A stretch of DNA of 64,000 nucleotides, taken from positions 48,712,456-48,776,455 of the forward strand of contig CM049318.1 of assembly GCA_026874595.1 (NCBI GenBank), in the 5' to 3' direction. Both the position numbers and the translations under genes were made by a program. The DNA comes from Sipunculus nudus. Lineage: Eukaryota > Annelida > Sipuncula > Golfingiida > Sipunculidae. Below the pieces are notes generated by a model. The model saw only the letters and a program-made list of their open reading frames with translations. It was not told where the DNA came from and ran no database searches. Positions 10,197-53,300 of this stretch are shown piece after piece. Each line of letters begins with the position of its first letter. Position 1 is the stretch's first letter.

Positions 10197-11080
10197 TACC
10201 TCGGCTGACTGCAGGTCATCTGAGCTATAGCGGTCACCCTTTGTACGGGGGTCGTCTGGTTGTCCGGCACACAGGGCAAACATCGTAACCGTTGAACCTA
10301 GGAACTTCTAACTTTACATCCAGGAAGGGCCTAGGCAAATTTCCTAAAAAAATTGAAATTAGGTCATGATGGCCTATCTTTTGTGACCACCTGGTCGAAA
10401 AAATTATTTTGAGCATCAAAACAGCCAGACGGGGCACAAATTGTATCCTTTTGGCCTGTAATCCTCTAATGTAACATTCAGGGAGGTCCTATGCAAATGT
10501 CCTTGGAAACCTGAAATTCGGTCATGGTGACCCATATTCTGCGACCTTTAGGGAAAAATGTCATATATAGGCATCTTGAATGTCAGATGGGCACACATTG
10601 GATCTGTTAAGCCCAGAATTTTCTAACACAATACCCATTGAGGTTCTAGGCAAATGTCCTTGGAAACCTGAAATTAGGTTATGGTGACCCATCTTTTGCG
10701 ACCTGTGGGCCGCAAACATGATTTTGGGCACCAAGACAGGCGGGCACAAATTGTATCCATTAGGTCTAGAATCTTCTAACATAACACCCAGGCAGGTCCT
10801 AGGCAACTGTCCTTGAAAACATGAAATAAGGTCACTCTGACCCATATTCTGCGACATATAGGAAAACAATGTCAGATGGGCACAAATATTATCCATTGGG
10901 AATAGAATCTTCTAAAATAACATCCAGGGAGGTCTTAGGCAATTCTCTTGGGTAACCTGAAATTATGTCATGGTACAGGGTACAACTTGTATCTACATGT
11001 ATTTTCTTTGGAACCTTCTATTGTAAAATCCAGGGAGGTCCTTGGCAAGTCTCCTTTCAGTCTGAAATAACGTCAATTAA
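10197..11080 (+). repeat. Family A dispersed element, 5' part
   Basis: Starts TTTACCTCGGCTGACTGCAG with the hairpin-like CTGACTGCAGGTCATCTGAGC, followed by repeated blocks of roughly 120-150 bases, each with ATCTTCTAAC, CAGGGAGGTCCTAGGCAAAT, CTGAAATTAGGTCATGGTGA and GGGCACAAATTGTATCC motifs. No 3' end motif. Confidence 0.6.
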
Positions 11081-11084
11081 ATCT

Positions 11085-12000
11085 AGCTGATAAACCCGGT
11101 ATACCGGGCTTTTTACCGGGGTTTGGGAGATATATTGTCTGAGATATTGAATGTTGGCTAATTTTTTATTATTAAAGTTAAAAGAAAATTTAGATTTTTA
11201 GTGGGATACTCTCGGAATACGATATGTACAAATATTTTTTTACTGTTATTTTGTGGCGCTGTGCTCGTTGTAAAAATCATACCCCAGTATGTTTACCTTG
11301 AAGTGATGGTTAACATTGCGAACCGGAATGAGACGCGGAGGCATACAGTGTTTTGTTGATATTTGACTGGTTTCTATCGTTGGAAGTATAAAGAATAGGT
11401 TGATGTGAGGAACACATGAAAGATTAATTAAATGTACGTTGCAAGGAAACTGTTCCTGGAGAAGGAAACAGAAATACGCATACATCGTAAGTAACAGAAG
11501 CGGACCCAGCGGGAATCCATGCACTGGGTCCGTATCCCATTTTCAGCCACCGCAACCTTTTTTTTCATCGCATCAGACAAATTTTGAGGCCTGAAAACCC
11601 CGCCACCACCCAACCCCACCCTACCCAAGCCCTGTTTCATAAAGCGACAAACATGTTTTTCTCTTTTACTGACCACGCACGTGTGTCAAATCCCTCATTG
11701 AAAGCAAGCGTTATTCGTATGAATAATAGTCCTTAGTGTTAGAGGTTAAGTGACCACGATGCACGCATTCCGGTGACTGCCGAAGGCAGTTCGGCTGTGC
11801 TCGGTAAAAAAACGGGAAAATCACTCAAAATTATATTTATATTAAAAATACTTTATTTTCATGTCGCCTATTTCACTGCGAGGATAATAACCTTTAAAAT
11901 GATGTATGGAACAATTTTGTACACAACGCGGTTTTACAGAACATTGCGCACAAACGTGAACCGAATTCCTTTTATAAGTATTAGATAGATGTCAATAAAG
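11085..12000. other. No gene recognised, between two family A pieces
   Basis: Begins with an inverted-repeat stretch CCCGGTATACCGGGC at 11095-11109. No coding exon is supported. Confidence 0.35.
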
Positions 12001-12014
12001 TCATATCCTTAATC

Positions 12015-12660
12015 CATAAAATCTTTTAACACAAGATCCGGCGAGATCTTGGCAAATTCCACTGAAAACCTGCACGTTAGAGGCCCCCCTAAACAAATTT
12101 TTTTAACCACCTTGAACGTCAAATGGGTACACATTGTATGCATTAGGCCTTGGTCTTGGGTAAATGTACTTTGAAATTTGAAATTAGTTCATGGTGACCT
12201 ACATTCTACAAGCTACTGGCCAGAAGCATGATTTTAAACAGTCAGACAAGACACACGTTGTATCCGTTAACTCCAGACTCTTCGAACATATTATCCAGGG
12301 AGGTCCTAGGCAAATCTACTTGGAAACCTGAATTTTTTTTTTCATGTTGACCTATAGTTCGCGTACTATGGACCAGAAACATGATTTTGAGTACCCCGAC
12401 AGACCAGTTATATATTGTATACATTTTCTCTGGAAACTTCTATTGTAAAATCAAGGAGGGTCCTTGGCAAGTCTCCTTTGAATACTGAAATTAGGTCGGT
12501 TAATTCATATAATACACGTTAAAAAACTAATATGAATAAAAACCGCTTTACAACATAATATTAGCCATAGGCTGTTCTTACAGACGATATATAACATTAA
12601 TAAAATAAATGAGCACCCAGTCAAATTCAGCTGAGCATCATGGCCCTTGGGACACTTGTT
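12015..12660 (+). repeat. Family A dispersed element, 3' part
   Basis: Carries the family A blocks and ends with GAGCACCCAGTCAAATTCAGC, TTCAGCTGAGC, a GGCCC/GGG hairpin remnant and CACTTGTT. Lies about 270 bases upstream of the EGF gene start codon. Confidence 0.6.
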
Positions 12661-12738
12661 CTAAAAAAGTCAACAGCTGTTTTCAATACTTAGCTCTCTG
12701 ACATATTTTAGTGTGTTCTAGTCTCTCGGTATTCTGGA

Positions 12739-12751
12739 GGGGGGGGGGGGG
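12739..12751 (+). repeat. Poly-G tract (13 G)
   Basis: Uninterrupted G run. Similar runs: 14152-14165 (14 G), 21501-21514 (14 G), 22062-22072 (C), 27895-27908 (C), 28900-28910 (C), 42582-42593 (C). Confidence 0.9.
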
Positions 12752-12933
12752 TGGTGCAAAATAATGTGCATCAATATTTGAGTGAGGAACATGAAAGGTA
12801 TACAAAAGACTGTGCCTAGGAGTTTTTATTAAAATTAAATAATGAGTTCGATGTTGTTAGTGTCGAATATTTTCCAAGCACCATCCTTGGACTTCTTGCT
12901 ATTCTGTTTTTTTATGAAAGGACCGTAACCGTC

Positions 12934-42125
<29,192 letters not shown>

Positions 42126-42435
42126 GAAAGTCTAGTTAAAACAGATCTGCTCGTACTCAGATATCCTCACGTTATGCAAATCAATTATGGTTGTTTTGAG
42201 GACGTATCGAACGGGTACAAGATATGGAGCCGGAAGTGAATGGTTCTTTCAGTGAAGACGTCATTGCCAGTCAAGACCGCAAACGTCATCTATGCGCACT
42301 GTGGCTGTTGAACGTCTTTGCATTTATTTGCATTTGTCTGAATTGATATATTTTAAATATTTAATATATATTCCAGATTAATATATACCTTATACATATG
42401 TTATGAGCTTTATGTATAACATTTTAATATTATTG

Positions 42436-42441
42436 AATAAA
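42436..42441 (+). promoter_or_regulatory. Polyadenylation signal of the EGF gene
   Basis: AATAAA 311 bases past the stop codon, in AT-rich 3' UTR-like sequence. Confidence 0.6.
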
Positions 42442-42599
42442 GCTATTTGAATGTGTTTTTATATAAGTAAGATTTTAATCGTATATAAGGGTTATGCTTT
42501 CTTATAGTTTCATTCTTATTTCTGTCTCCTAGAAATTGCAAAATACAAAAGGTCTACCACAGTCACGGACCTCCACCTACACCCCCCCCCCCCGATTCT

Positions 42600-44080
42600 C
42601 CTCTGTTAGGTTTACCCATTGTTCTTTGTTTGTCTCTAATAGTTTGGACAGAACTAGTTCTGTGAACTAGAAATGAAATTTGATCGTTCCTTAATGAGTT
42701 TACACGGATGAGCTGAAATGGTGACGTCACGTTTTCGTAATATGCGGATTTTTCAAAGAGTAATAAATGTCATAAAGTTCGCATTGTACTCCTGCGTTGT
42801 AAAAGGCTGTTTTTACCAGAAGTTATTATGTTCTGGGTTCTACGTACAGATTCTACAGCATGCCAAGTGACGTATCCTAGAATAGGGTAACGCTAATTTA
42901 ACTGTTTTAGTAAATGAAGCGAAGTATCCTTGTCAAATGACAATCCCTGAACAAAACTGATATCATAAGTAGTTGATGAGAAATGACCATCTATGTTTTG
43001 ATCTCTTGTGAGACCTTGACTTTTGGCCTTACTGACCCCATTGTATGTATGATGTAATGTTTGCTAACTGTAGTTCTGTATAACAGAATTGAAATGATTG
43101 AAAGTTTTAACGGATGATATGAAAATTGTGACGTCAGTGGCTTCGTAATTTGCATATTATTCAGTAAATTCTCATGAAATTGCTGCCAATGCACTCTTCT
43201 TGTAAATGGCCTATGTCTGTTATGGTCCGTTCCACCAAAGGGCGCCCGTCGGTTTTGGCGTTATTTACAAAAAGATTAAATACCTGTAAGTCAATCGACC
43301 AGGAACTTCGGTAATTATTTACAATTTGATACCATTTAATATCTGAGAAAACCAGTGTTACCAGTCGAGCACGCTTGGAAACGTTGGATGGATGATGGAA
43401 GGACTTGGTAATTTAAATGTGATAAAATACATCGTCAGCTAAAAGACGCAATCCTGCGACGTCACATCATAATGGAATATATATTTAACAAATTTGAAAC
43501 AAATTTGACCTGGGAAAATAGGTCACGCGCACTGAAACTGTGTCAAAGTTATTGGTAGGATATATTCTGGGTAAATATATAAACCGATTCGGATGAAAAA
43601 AGTGATAAATAATAATAAGAAGAATGCCAAAAAATATCTCCAACAATAGATAGGTGGAGGTAATCATGGCAGTTTCATCCAACATCGGATAAAAAGCATC
43701 AAAACTCCATTGTGTGTATAGAGTAAATCCAGGCAGCTGAGATTAGAGGGGGTACCCACGTGAAGTTTTCACGATGTTCGTTAAAGCGCCTAAATATTAT
43801 TTGGCCCTTGCTCACCGAAATAATATGATTTAACATACAAATAGGAAGGCTTTGGGAAGCGGCGAAATAAACCTTAAGATCCGCTTTATCTTGATAAATT
43901 ATTGCAAAAGATAAACCGGATTAAAATCAAAGAAGAATCCTCTCCTGTGTAATGTTGAATTTTTTATCATGAATAACAAGAATACATGGTAGCCAGCTAT
44001 ACCGTGTGTGCAAATATGAAACCCAAATGTTTAAGTGAAGAGGAATATAATTGTATGTACATAGAATGTTTAATACATTT
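42600..44080. other. No gene recognised
   Basis: Intergenic DNA between the tail-to-tail EGF genes. No coding support. Confidence 0.4.
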
Positions 44081-44081
44081 T

Positions 44082-44551
44082 AGCCCTCCGCCTTCTAATA
44101 GGCAGAAGGGCTATTGTCGTCCGTCGTGCCCTCCCTCCGGCGTCCGTTAACTTTATATTGTGAGCGGGATATTTCTAAAATGATTCCCCATAGGAATTTA
44201 ATTCTTCGGTGCACATATATATTAACATAATCTCGACCAAGTGTTAAGGTGGTTGACCTTGACCTACTTTTCAAGGTCCCACACGGACAAAAAAAATACA
44301 CTGGATGGATTGATATGAAATATGGTATATTCATTTGCCTTGATGATCTCCAAATGCTGCATGAGATTTTGGGAGTGCCAGACTTGCAAAGGTACAACCT
44401 ACCTCTCTAGTTCAAATTTATAACTTAAACAAGAGACATATGTACAGATAAATATCCATGTGAGAACCAATATTTCATGCTTGTTTCTGTTACCATCCAT
44501 AAACGCTGTTCTTTTGCTGTGGGCTTTTATCAGCTTTTGCTGATATTCTAA
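44082..44551 (+). mobile_element. Family B element
   Basis: Starts AGCCCTCCGCC with GGCAGAAGGGCTATTGTCGT, has TGTGAGCGGGATATTTCT, and ends GGGCTTTTATCAGC-TTTT-GCTGATATTCTAA. Confidence 0.65.
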
Positions 44552-44599
44552 TTTAGTATCTTGTATCTGAATCTTTTGGAGAGTATTGTCTATCAGGAC

Positions 44600-45300
44600 T
44601 TCTTGATAATTGCCTTTTCGGTCATTGTAGATGGACTTTGAATTGGGATTCGGATTTTGCACAGGGTTCTCTAAATCTTAGACAGTTGTTTGACATTTCA
44701 ATTAGTCTTAGTGTCTTATACTCAGTGTAACAGGCTTTAACACACTATAAACGTGATCAGTTTGCAGTAAGCCTGCCATGTTATTTCTGCCTCTGCTACG
44801 ATTACACAATTTTGAAATATATGCGGTTTAAATTTCCAAGACTTTATTGCAGGTGATTCAATATGTCTTTTTTTCTTCTTAGTATAGTATAATACATGTT
44901 ATAAATAATCTAGTCTTGCATTTTTATGATTGTTTGCTTTAAACAGTGGTTTAATTATGTATTTATTTCAATGTGTATTTAAAGAATACAAACCATAATC
45001 TGCTTTCAGCCCATTGAAATTGCAAGTAGAGATGACTAAAATGCCATGAAAACCTGGGATATATTGAAACCTGGACCTAAACAACTCAAATCAATAATAT
45101 TACTGATATTTATTTTTATAGACATTTTTTAAAATATATTTTTGTTGGCAGTAACCGCCTCCATTTTGTAATGCTACCTTAAGTTAGTATATGTACATCT
45201 GCAGAATTACATTCCGGTTTCGGACTCTGTGACCGGGCATTGTGAACTTATCCCACGCGTCCTCTAATTTTTTACCCTGGTGTTAACTAATCCCGGTGAA
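44600..45300. other. No gene recognised
   Basis: AT-rich intergenic DNA with no supported feature. Confidence 0.35.
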
Positions 45301-45314
45301 TACTGCACCTACGG

Positions 45315-45540
45315 GCCCTGAGTGTATAGGGTTAGTGTCATACCACCGAGGAACCCCCAAAGGGCGCACTCGTTTGTGAGTGAAACTCGGCCCTTGGACA
45401 CGGCCTTCCAATTACTCCTGCAGAGCGTTCATCCTGCTTGGGGGTTAACCGTAAAATATCTCACCGCCTCGGTTGAGATTCGAACTTATGATATCCCGGC
45501 TTTGGGCCCTCTGCTTTACCCCTGAGCCACAGAAGCCGGT
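45315..45540 (-). repeat. tRNA-derived SINE, second family
   Basis: Minus strand: TGTGGCTCAGGGGTAAAGCA (box A) and AGTTCGAATCTC (box B, 45475-45486), followed by a body with TGTCCAAGGGCCGAGTTTCA and CCCTTTGGGGGTTCC. The body differs from the SINEs at 32.5 and 61.0 kb. Confidence 0.7.
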
Positions 45541-45559
45541 TTTATGTATTTTTTTCTAA

Positions 45560-47000
45560 AATAATAAAACTAAACCCCAGCTGATCTTCAGAAGTCCTCA
45601 TTTACTAATTTTTGGGCCCCAAAGGTATCCACAGTGTCAGAGTGCATTTATCTGAATAAAGCCAAAAACGAAGTTAGATATTATTCAGGATAACTGTAAA
45701 CAAACGCTGCCTTTTTATATCAATTCTGACTTATTTGTATTATCACTTATTTGTATATAACATGTCGCGATTGAGATGTACTAATGCACAGTTCCTCTAT
45801 GATGAAAGATTTAGGCAGCTCACCAAATAGTTTCAATAACCTGTGTTCTTTGTAATTACAGTGGAACCTGTCTGAAAGACCACCTGTTTATTAAGACCAC
45901 CCATTAAGTGAAACGAAAGCCTTCACACTGGTTTTAACTGAACTATCTAATGAGACCACCTGTGAATTAGTCTACTTTTAGACAGTATTGTTACACTGGT
46001 TTCTCTGCACGTCTTTAGAAATAGCTTTTAAACAGATGTCTTGCTGTGATAGAATGAGAGCCATGGGTGCATGTATTATCCTGAAAAAAAAATAATAGTC
46101 CAGTTCATGCAGACTGCGAATGTAAACCCAAATCATACTCTGAGCTGCCCAGATCGCACATATACTGCATGGTATGATCTTCATTATTTTAAAAATTCTG
46201 TAGTATTGATTTACATTCAAATATATAATAATATCTCTTAAAACCTAAGCTCCAATATTTTAACTACAAAAATGGGGTCAAACTAACTTACCCACATAAT
46301 GATTCGCATCAACGGATTACGGGACATGATGACTTGAAGCTGGTTACATTTAACCTTTGTCATATTTACTGCAACAAATATTTGATACATTTAACAGTGT
46401 TCTTATGTATATGTATTTATTGGAAATGAAATATAGAGATAACCGACTTCATCGTGATTCCCCCCCATTGTTGTTAAGAATTTATTTTCCCCCATTTTTC
46501 CTGTTATTTTGGACTCTTGCCTGCGGAAAGATAATGAAAATTAGTTCGAATGGGCACCAATCAAGACTAACCTGAAGATACTTTTGCAAAATATTTTGCT
46601 TTTTTCCGGAATGTACAGATAATTCGGTTTGGCCAGTTGACTACTTTGACATTAAAAAATACATGTATAAAGTTTTTGCCTACAAAACTTTAGACTTACC
46701 ATAACGGTCTCACGCAATTCTAAGCAATTACAGTAAACCCTATCAGTCATTTTTTTCCGTAACCAAAACATTAAGTACGACCTACTTTGCTTTTATATCT
46801 AAAATGTAAAAAAAAAAGCTTTGAATTCATCTTTTCCTGGCAAATTGAAATAGAAATTCATCAGAAATTAATAATTGGACAGTTATATTAAATAATCAAT
46901 GATGTATGTACTCATTTGAATGGATAGTACAAACTATAATCTACTCTCAACCTTTTGACCGCTGCTACGAATTGTCAAATTTGTTATGTCGTATGTAAAT
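45560..47000. other. No gene recognised
   Basis: Near 45860-45975 a short segment (GTGGAACCTGTCTGAAAGAC, GAGACCACCTGTGAATTAG) resembles a common dispersed repeat; otherwise nothing supported. Confidence 0.3.
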
Positions 47001-47039
47001 CTTCGCAGCTCATTGTAAGGGGTGAAACCGCCAAGTCTG

Positions 47040-47520
47040 ACATGCACGCGTCTCGACACACCACACGACACATATGACGCCCAATGTGTCGCGACGTCCA
47101 CTTGAGTCGTGGCAGTGGACCCGGTCACACGACACGTCGTGGGGAAGCACACGACACGAGGAGAGTGTCGGCCTTGCATTGTGGGCCACACAACACGATC
47201 GAGCATGTTCGATTCGTCGTGCGATTGAAACCCGTGTCGAGTTGCGTCGGTTTGTTCCCGACAAATCTCGACGCGGTTCGTGCAATGGAGTCGGACGGGA
47301 GCCACAATTTACACGACACGCTAGGCAACGCAAACCGACACAGCTTCCCGCCAAAACACGGCAATCTCCGTATCGTGAATTCACTGTGTCTCTCGAGTGT
47401 GTCGGTCAATTCGTTTGCTACTTTGGCGACACAACACGACACGCCAGGCGACTCAAACCGAAACAAAGAATTTGTTTGGGTTACCTGATTTCTGTGTCGG
47501 TCCGGGTCGCGCTATGTCCA
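47040..47520. repeat. CGACAC/GTGTCG-rich, CpG-rich island
   Basis: More than a dozen ACACGACAC / GTGTCG motifs in both orientations within about 480 bases, in DNA much richer in CpG than its surroundings. Overlapping open frames on both strands follow from base composition. Possibly the subterminal motif array of a DNA transposon; no ends identified. Confidence 0.65.
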
Positions 47521-47659
47521 TTTTTATTCTGTATACGTCGGGACAAATCGCGATGCTGCATGGTAAATTAACCAGTACGTATCACTTCGTAAATGCCACA
47601 AGGTACTACGAATCCTTAAGAACTCTCTACGATACAGCTAAAAAAAACATGAGCAGTCC

Positions 47660-49618
47660 CTAAGAATGCTGAAAAAAAAGCTGAAAACAGCGTAAATAGC
47701 TAAGAATAATTAAGACTGACTAGATATGACTAAAAGTATTTAAGTTACAGCAAGAAGTGGGAACGGGTATAGTTATGACGTATTCCTAAGACCTATGTTA
47801 CCCCCACATAGCTTTTATCAAGAGCTAGGTGAAAACAATTCTCACGTTCTCAATTGTCAGGATATAAATAACTGTTAGGTGTCCACGCATTGTCAAAGGG
47901 TTAGTCAAAAGATCCAAGCAAAGAAAAAAACTGGTCTGCAGCATGCTAGCAGCCAGGGGGAGGTCTTTAAAAGAAGACCGTGGAGGAACTGACATGTAAG
48001 AGGTGTTGATATTGGATGGGGAGGAGGTCCAGTAGCAGCAGCGGGAGGAAAAGTACCGGAAGAAGTGCAAGAAAGGAAGATGTGCAAATAACCTTTACAC
48101 CCTGACGCTAGATCTGTCTCTGCCATTTTTCTCTGGATATTGGCTGTCTGGCTATCGCCCAAGACTGGGTCCGGAGCGCAAGATGAGCGCCGATCTGGGT
48201 CATTAGGTGGCCCAAACCTAAAATGTTAGTTTAAACAGTTTTCAATTCTCGTTCTGCTATGAAGGATATATATTAATATAGGAAGAAGTAATATATAAAG
48301 CCGTTTTTTATTATTCCTTTTATAAAACAGTTACAAACCATTAACAGACTGAGAATTTCATATTAAATACATTTTAAAACGAAGAGAAGATTATACATAT
48401 ATAACATAAATAAAACCGTATCAAAAGGGTGGTCACTGCAAATATTTTTGCGGTGCTTGTGCCCACATTCCGAAGAATGGAGGAACAAAATAAATGTAGA
48501 AAGAGTGTTTATCGAGAGCTAACTTACGGTGTGCAATTAAAATATCTCGAAAGGTGACATTAAAATCAAAGTTTGGAGAAATTCTATGATGGAATAGATT
48601 ATAAAAAAATAGACACAAAAATTACTGATTATAACAGCTACACCTGTTGGCTAGTGGGTAAGTTATCTTATGTTAAACGAACAACTCCGAAGCAACTTCA
48701 AGCTTAACTTGTAAAGTGAAATCTTCTCTTTGTTGCTGTATAAATATTTGTTTCAACACTGAAATTTTAAAACAATTTCGAGTACCTATATATGCTGTTG
48801 ATGGAAAAAGATATCCCAAATATACAATTCAAATATGACAAAAACATATTACAATGCGTGTGTCGAGATTAATTTTAGATATCGCAAAAAACACCATTAA
48901 ATAAAATGTTTAAGGAAATGGCTGATATTGTTTATTTTTATATTTCAGCTGAATTTCCGATAATATTGATTTGAAATTCGGAATTTTTATAGTAAGTTTC
49001 AATTCTTTCAAAGACCGATACTGACCTCCAAACTTTTATTCTCATTTAAATCAGATGGCGACTAGGAATCCTTCAAAGGTTAAAAACATTTAGATAGATT
49101 AAATTGCGAGAATTAAAGACAACTAATTACGTGTGAGACACAGGCCGAAGAGAGTGTGTGTGTGTAGGGGGGCATTTGCACCTTAAACTATAACAAGCAC
49201 ACATGCACAGGAGACTCCCAAGGTTTAAAGCTTTTATGGATTGGTCAGAATCTCAGGAACACCTCCATTTGCCAGATGGTTGATCTAAAAACATTTTTTC
49301 CCGTAGCGTAGACGGGCCGTACGCGAGCCATCTGTTTGGTTTAATGATTTGTCTTGTTAATAATTATTGTGTTAATGGAAATTGTTGTGTTGTAAATAAC
49401 AGTTGGGGGGGGGGGGGGGGGGGCTTGCTGAAAAAAGGTCTCTGTTCAACCGAGCTTCAGACCGGATTCCCAGGAAAATGTGTTGAAAGTATTATTCAGC
49501 GGTTCTCGATTATCTGTAATGAATAATTATTTATATTTTGAATTTGTTTAGCCTTAGATATGTATTGATGAAAACTCTTTCATGCGTGCAAGTGAGTATG
49601 TTTTAATTTTTTAGTTTA

Positions 49619-49666
<48 letters not shown>

Positions 49667-50050
49667 TTGCACTTTATTGTGCAATTACATAGAAAAATTA
49701 CTGTATATTTACCTGTTCTTGTAAGTTAATCATAAAAAAGATATTCACAAAAATATGTAATATGTTGATACAGTTTAATGAGATTCCTGAAAGATCTTTA
49801 CATTTTATTCAGGGAATTCATAAAAAATAAGCAAAATAAACAAATTACTGCAAAATGCCTTACAGCTTACCGATCATGTAAATTGTGTTAATTGTCATCT
49901 GCTTTAATAAGGTTCCTAAATGATCTTGAGTTTTTTTAAGTGGCTAGATACATACCGATTAGGTGAATGTGTCAATAGCCAATAAGGTGAGAGGCCACTT
50001 GAGGCCACAAGAAGCACAGATTCTGTTTAAAATATAAAAAAGAACAAAGA
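47660..50050. other. No gene recognised
   Basis: Holds a 19-base poly-G run (49405-49423) and a (TA)n tract (49617-49664). Short frames here lack domain or splice support. Confidence 0.4.
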
Positions 50051-50069
50051 TAGTGTAATTAATTCTTAT

Positions 50070-50075
50070 TTTATT
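50070..50075 (-). promoter_or_regulatory. Candidate polyadenylation signal of the second EGF gene
   Basis: AATAAA on the minus strand, 182 bases past the stop at 50257. Confidence 0.45.
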
Positions 50076-50256
50076 AGGATTCATGAGTTATATTCACAGT
50101 AAGGTTGAATTACCAAATGATCTAAAATCACGACATGAAATAAAATTAAATCACTGTATTAGCACCCTGAACGGTTCCTGAATGTCATTCTGGATTTCTT
50201 TTGATGATATGGTTCAGACAGACATACACATACACATCGCTGATGGTCTGTCACGT

Positions 50257-50336
50257 CTATGGGTAGTTTTTGCCCATTGGTCGTATTGTGGACGGAGCCG
50301 CTGTCGGACATCCCCATTTGTCTCTCTCTTCTATAA
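50257..50336 (-). CDS. Second EGF gene, last exon
   Basis: Acceptor ACATTTCAG|TT, stop TAG at 50259-50257. IEERDKWGCPTAAPS matches EEEKDKWECSATGSG of the plus-strand gene, fixing the reading frame although a longer unrelated frame overlaps it. Confidence 0.8.
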
Positions 50337-53300
50337 CTGAAATGTATTCCACAACCTTTCATTAAGATCTAAAATATGAAAATTATCATTTTCTTTCAGA
50401 TAATTTGTGAACAAATGGGTCATGGTTATACCCACAATGTCAAACAATGTGTTTTTTGACAATACAATTCATGAATCAACTGAATGTCAACCACATGTAA
50501 CAAAAATTGTTAAATTGCCTTTTGACTGGCGAAAGGAGACAACACTTCATTGACAACTGGGACTGTGGCTTGAAATAGCATGTGTTTTCAGTTTTTTTAA
50601 ATTTTCTGTAGTGTTTAAAAAAATTCAAGAAGGAAATATTATATAATTAAAACATCTTGTGATATTTGCATGGATTTTAAGATGATGTTTTTGTTAAATA
50701 CACACTAATTGCTAGATGCGAGTTATATCGTGTTCATGGGGGGATTTTGTTTTGAAATATAAAATCATCAAACCAACAACAAAAATTTGATTTATATAAA
50801 GCAGATCTACAAGTGGACATGCTGAGAATTCCAAATATGTAAATATTATTCGGGCTAAAAGTAAGTTTGATAAGGATTTGAAAGTTAAAGTTAACTAATG
50901 TCGTTTAACAATATTAAACCTTAAGAGGAAGGAGGTATTCTGTTTCTTGGTTACAGCTAGGTATTTGTTGGCAAGACTACACAAAAGTTATCGATGAGGG
51001 CAACAAGTCTATAGTCACCATAAACATAATAACAGCACTTCTCTCATTGTTGTGCTGCCGATTTATTTCATTGGAAATTCCTCTCCGGTTTTTATTAAAA
51101 TGTTAACAAAATACGCTGGTAAGGAACACCAGACGTGTGATCCGGCAAAAACGAAATGCTTAGATGTTAAGGCCTGAGAACTGTCCGTGAGCAGGTATAA
51201 ACATTGTTTATAGCTTGACACGTACATATTCTAAAAGCTGATGATGTATTCTCTGAATGTTGGTATATGGAAAGTTTGGGTTCTCTCATACTGGTTGATT
51301 TATTTTTTGGGATGATAACTCTAAAAATTATGATTTAACGGGTTATTCAAGTTTTAAATGTACTCAAGTAATTTTATTTTATTTTTTTCACCTATAAAAG
51401 GCTTTCCTTTTAAGAAATAAAAACACGCATTTTACAAAACACGGTGAAAATGGAATTTTTTTAACTATAAATGGCTGAGAAACAGTGCTTTAATGTTGAA
51501 ATGTTTAAAAGTACTAACAATTTCTTTAAATATTCAAGAATACATGTTTTTTGGGGGGAAATCCTGAAGCTTTAATACGTAACAATGTAGAGAATAGTTT
51601 TCCCTTCCGGAAAATGTACATGTCAAGTGGTCAAAACGCAACAATCTAACTAGAATTGTGTGAAAAGACCCTTGGATAATTCTGAGACATTAATAGTCAC
51701 TTCAAAATTTATATAAACATTTCCAGGGATTTACTTACACTCAGCCACTTTTGCACACGCTGGCAACATATACTGCTTGGTTTCCTCTACCAGTTGGTTT
51801 AACAAGGCTACCGCCACGTCAGAAACCGGCTGACACTTCTCGTCCACTTCAAGGCCCTCGGCGGTGCACGTCAGAGTGTTATTCAGCTTAGCTGGCGTCC
51901 ATCTAAGAAAAAATATGTTCCTAAAGGATAATCTTATTATATCGTTATATATAACAAATAAAGTCTCTGTTATCTAACTAATCAAACTCAGCACAAACTT
52001 GAACACTCATACTTTGTTAAATTTCAAAACAATGCAACAATCAAATAAACGAATCCAAGTATTAAATCACTAATTCATGTACAGTGGAGCGCCGTTTATC
52101 CGAACACCGTTTATCCGACACAAAGTTTATCTTTTTTCCTCATTACTCGATAACATGCAAACCGATCTCCTTATATATTTTAATATTCATCGTATGAGGG
52201 TCGTCATTTCCACACCACCGCTTCAACCTGTAGTCAGTCGGAATGCAGTTTGTAGATTCCTGTTCAGAAAAGTTCTTATAACGCCTCTGTGATTTAATTA
52301 TGACCTTATTTATCTACAAAATGTTAGTTAACACACCAATAATGACAAACAAAAAATACACGTAACCTAAAGTGGTTGGTTACATATGTGCGAAAGGTGA
52401 AAGGTCACTAGTTGGAAATCACCCTTTGTAAAACTCCAATTCTTCTTACCTACCATTACAGGTGGTCGTTGACTATTTAGATTTTAGCGTCTCTCCACAT
52501 GTTATAAGCACATGGATATAAACAAAACTACCAGAGTGTGTGCAGTAGGATAGGAATTTTCTTGCCTATATTTTATTTAAGATTCAAGGGATCATCTTTC
52601 TTTAATAGACGTCAGATATTTGAACGGACACCTTTAAGGATACATACCTGCAGGGGTTTAATAGTAAATCTTGGTCGACACATTTCATCATGACTGCATG
52701 GTAATTGCAACCTACAAGGAACATAAAACAAGTCCCATTCATCGTGAAAATGTCATCAGAATACTGGTAGATAAAACTGAATTAAATTATCTAAATGAGA
52801 AATAGATTATTTAAAAAAGTATATAAGGCCTAAGTATTCTCTAAAAATCATAAATGTTATAATTTTTCAGGAACTATGTTAACTTCAAGGTCACTGGAAT
52901 AAACCAAGCTTGTCACAAAAATGTTTTTTTTTAACGATTTAGTTCATCTTTAAGAAAAAGTAGCTTTTATCTGAACCCCACGTGGTGGTCACATGAATTA
53001 CTGTGAGAACCAACACATTCTCCTGGCAAATGGAACTATGACTTGCATAACATCAGGGAGTGTCCTGCAGTAGCCGTCTTTTGAGATGGAGTACTGCTTA
53101 TCTCAATGTTGGGACATGTTTATTGATACTCTATTAATGTAAACCAGGTAGGCCAAGTTACTTAATTAAACGAGGACACAAGCTCCACCTTCTTCTGAGC
53201 TTGAAACTTTCAGACTTTCTACAGACATTTGATATTACATTTACTACCTTTTACATGAAAAATTATTAAAATAATTCAAAAGGGAGGGAACAAAATCATA

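Noticed and set aside
46934-47571. Several overlapping frames of 100-165 codons
   Set aside because: They overlap on both strands and come from CpG-rich composition. No domain, conserved motif or splice pattern was seen.
50159-50362. 67-codon minus-strand frame starting MKGCGIHFSYRRERQ
   Set aside because: The real last exon of the second EGF gene overlaps it in another frame, fixed by phase and by homology to the paralogue.
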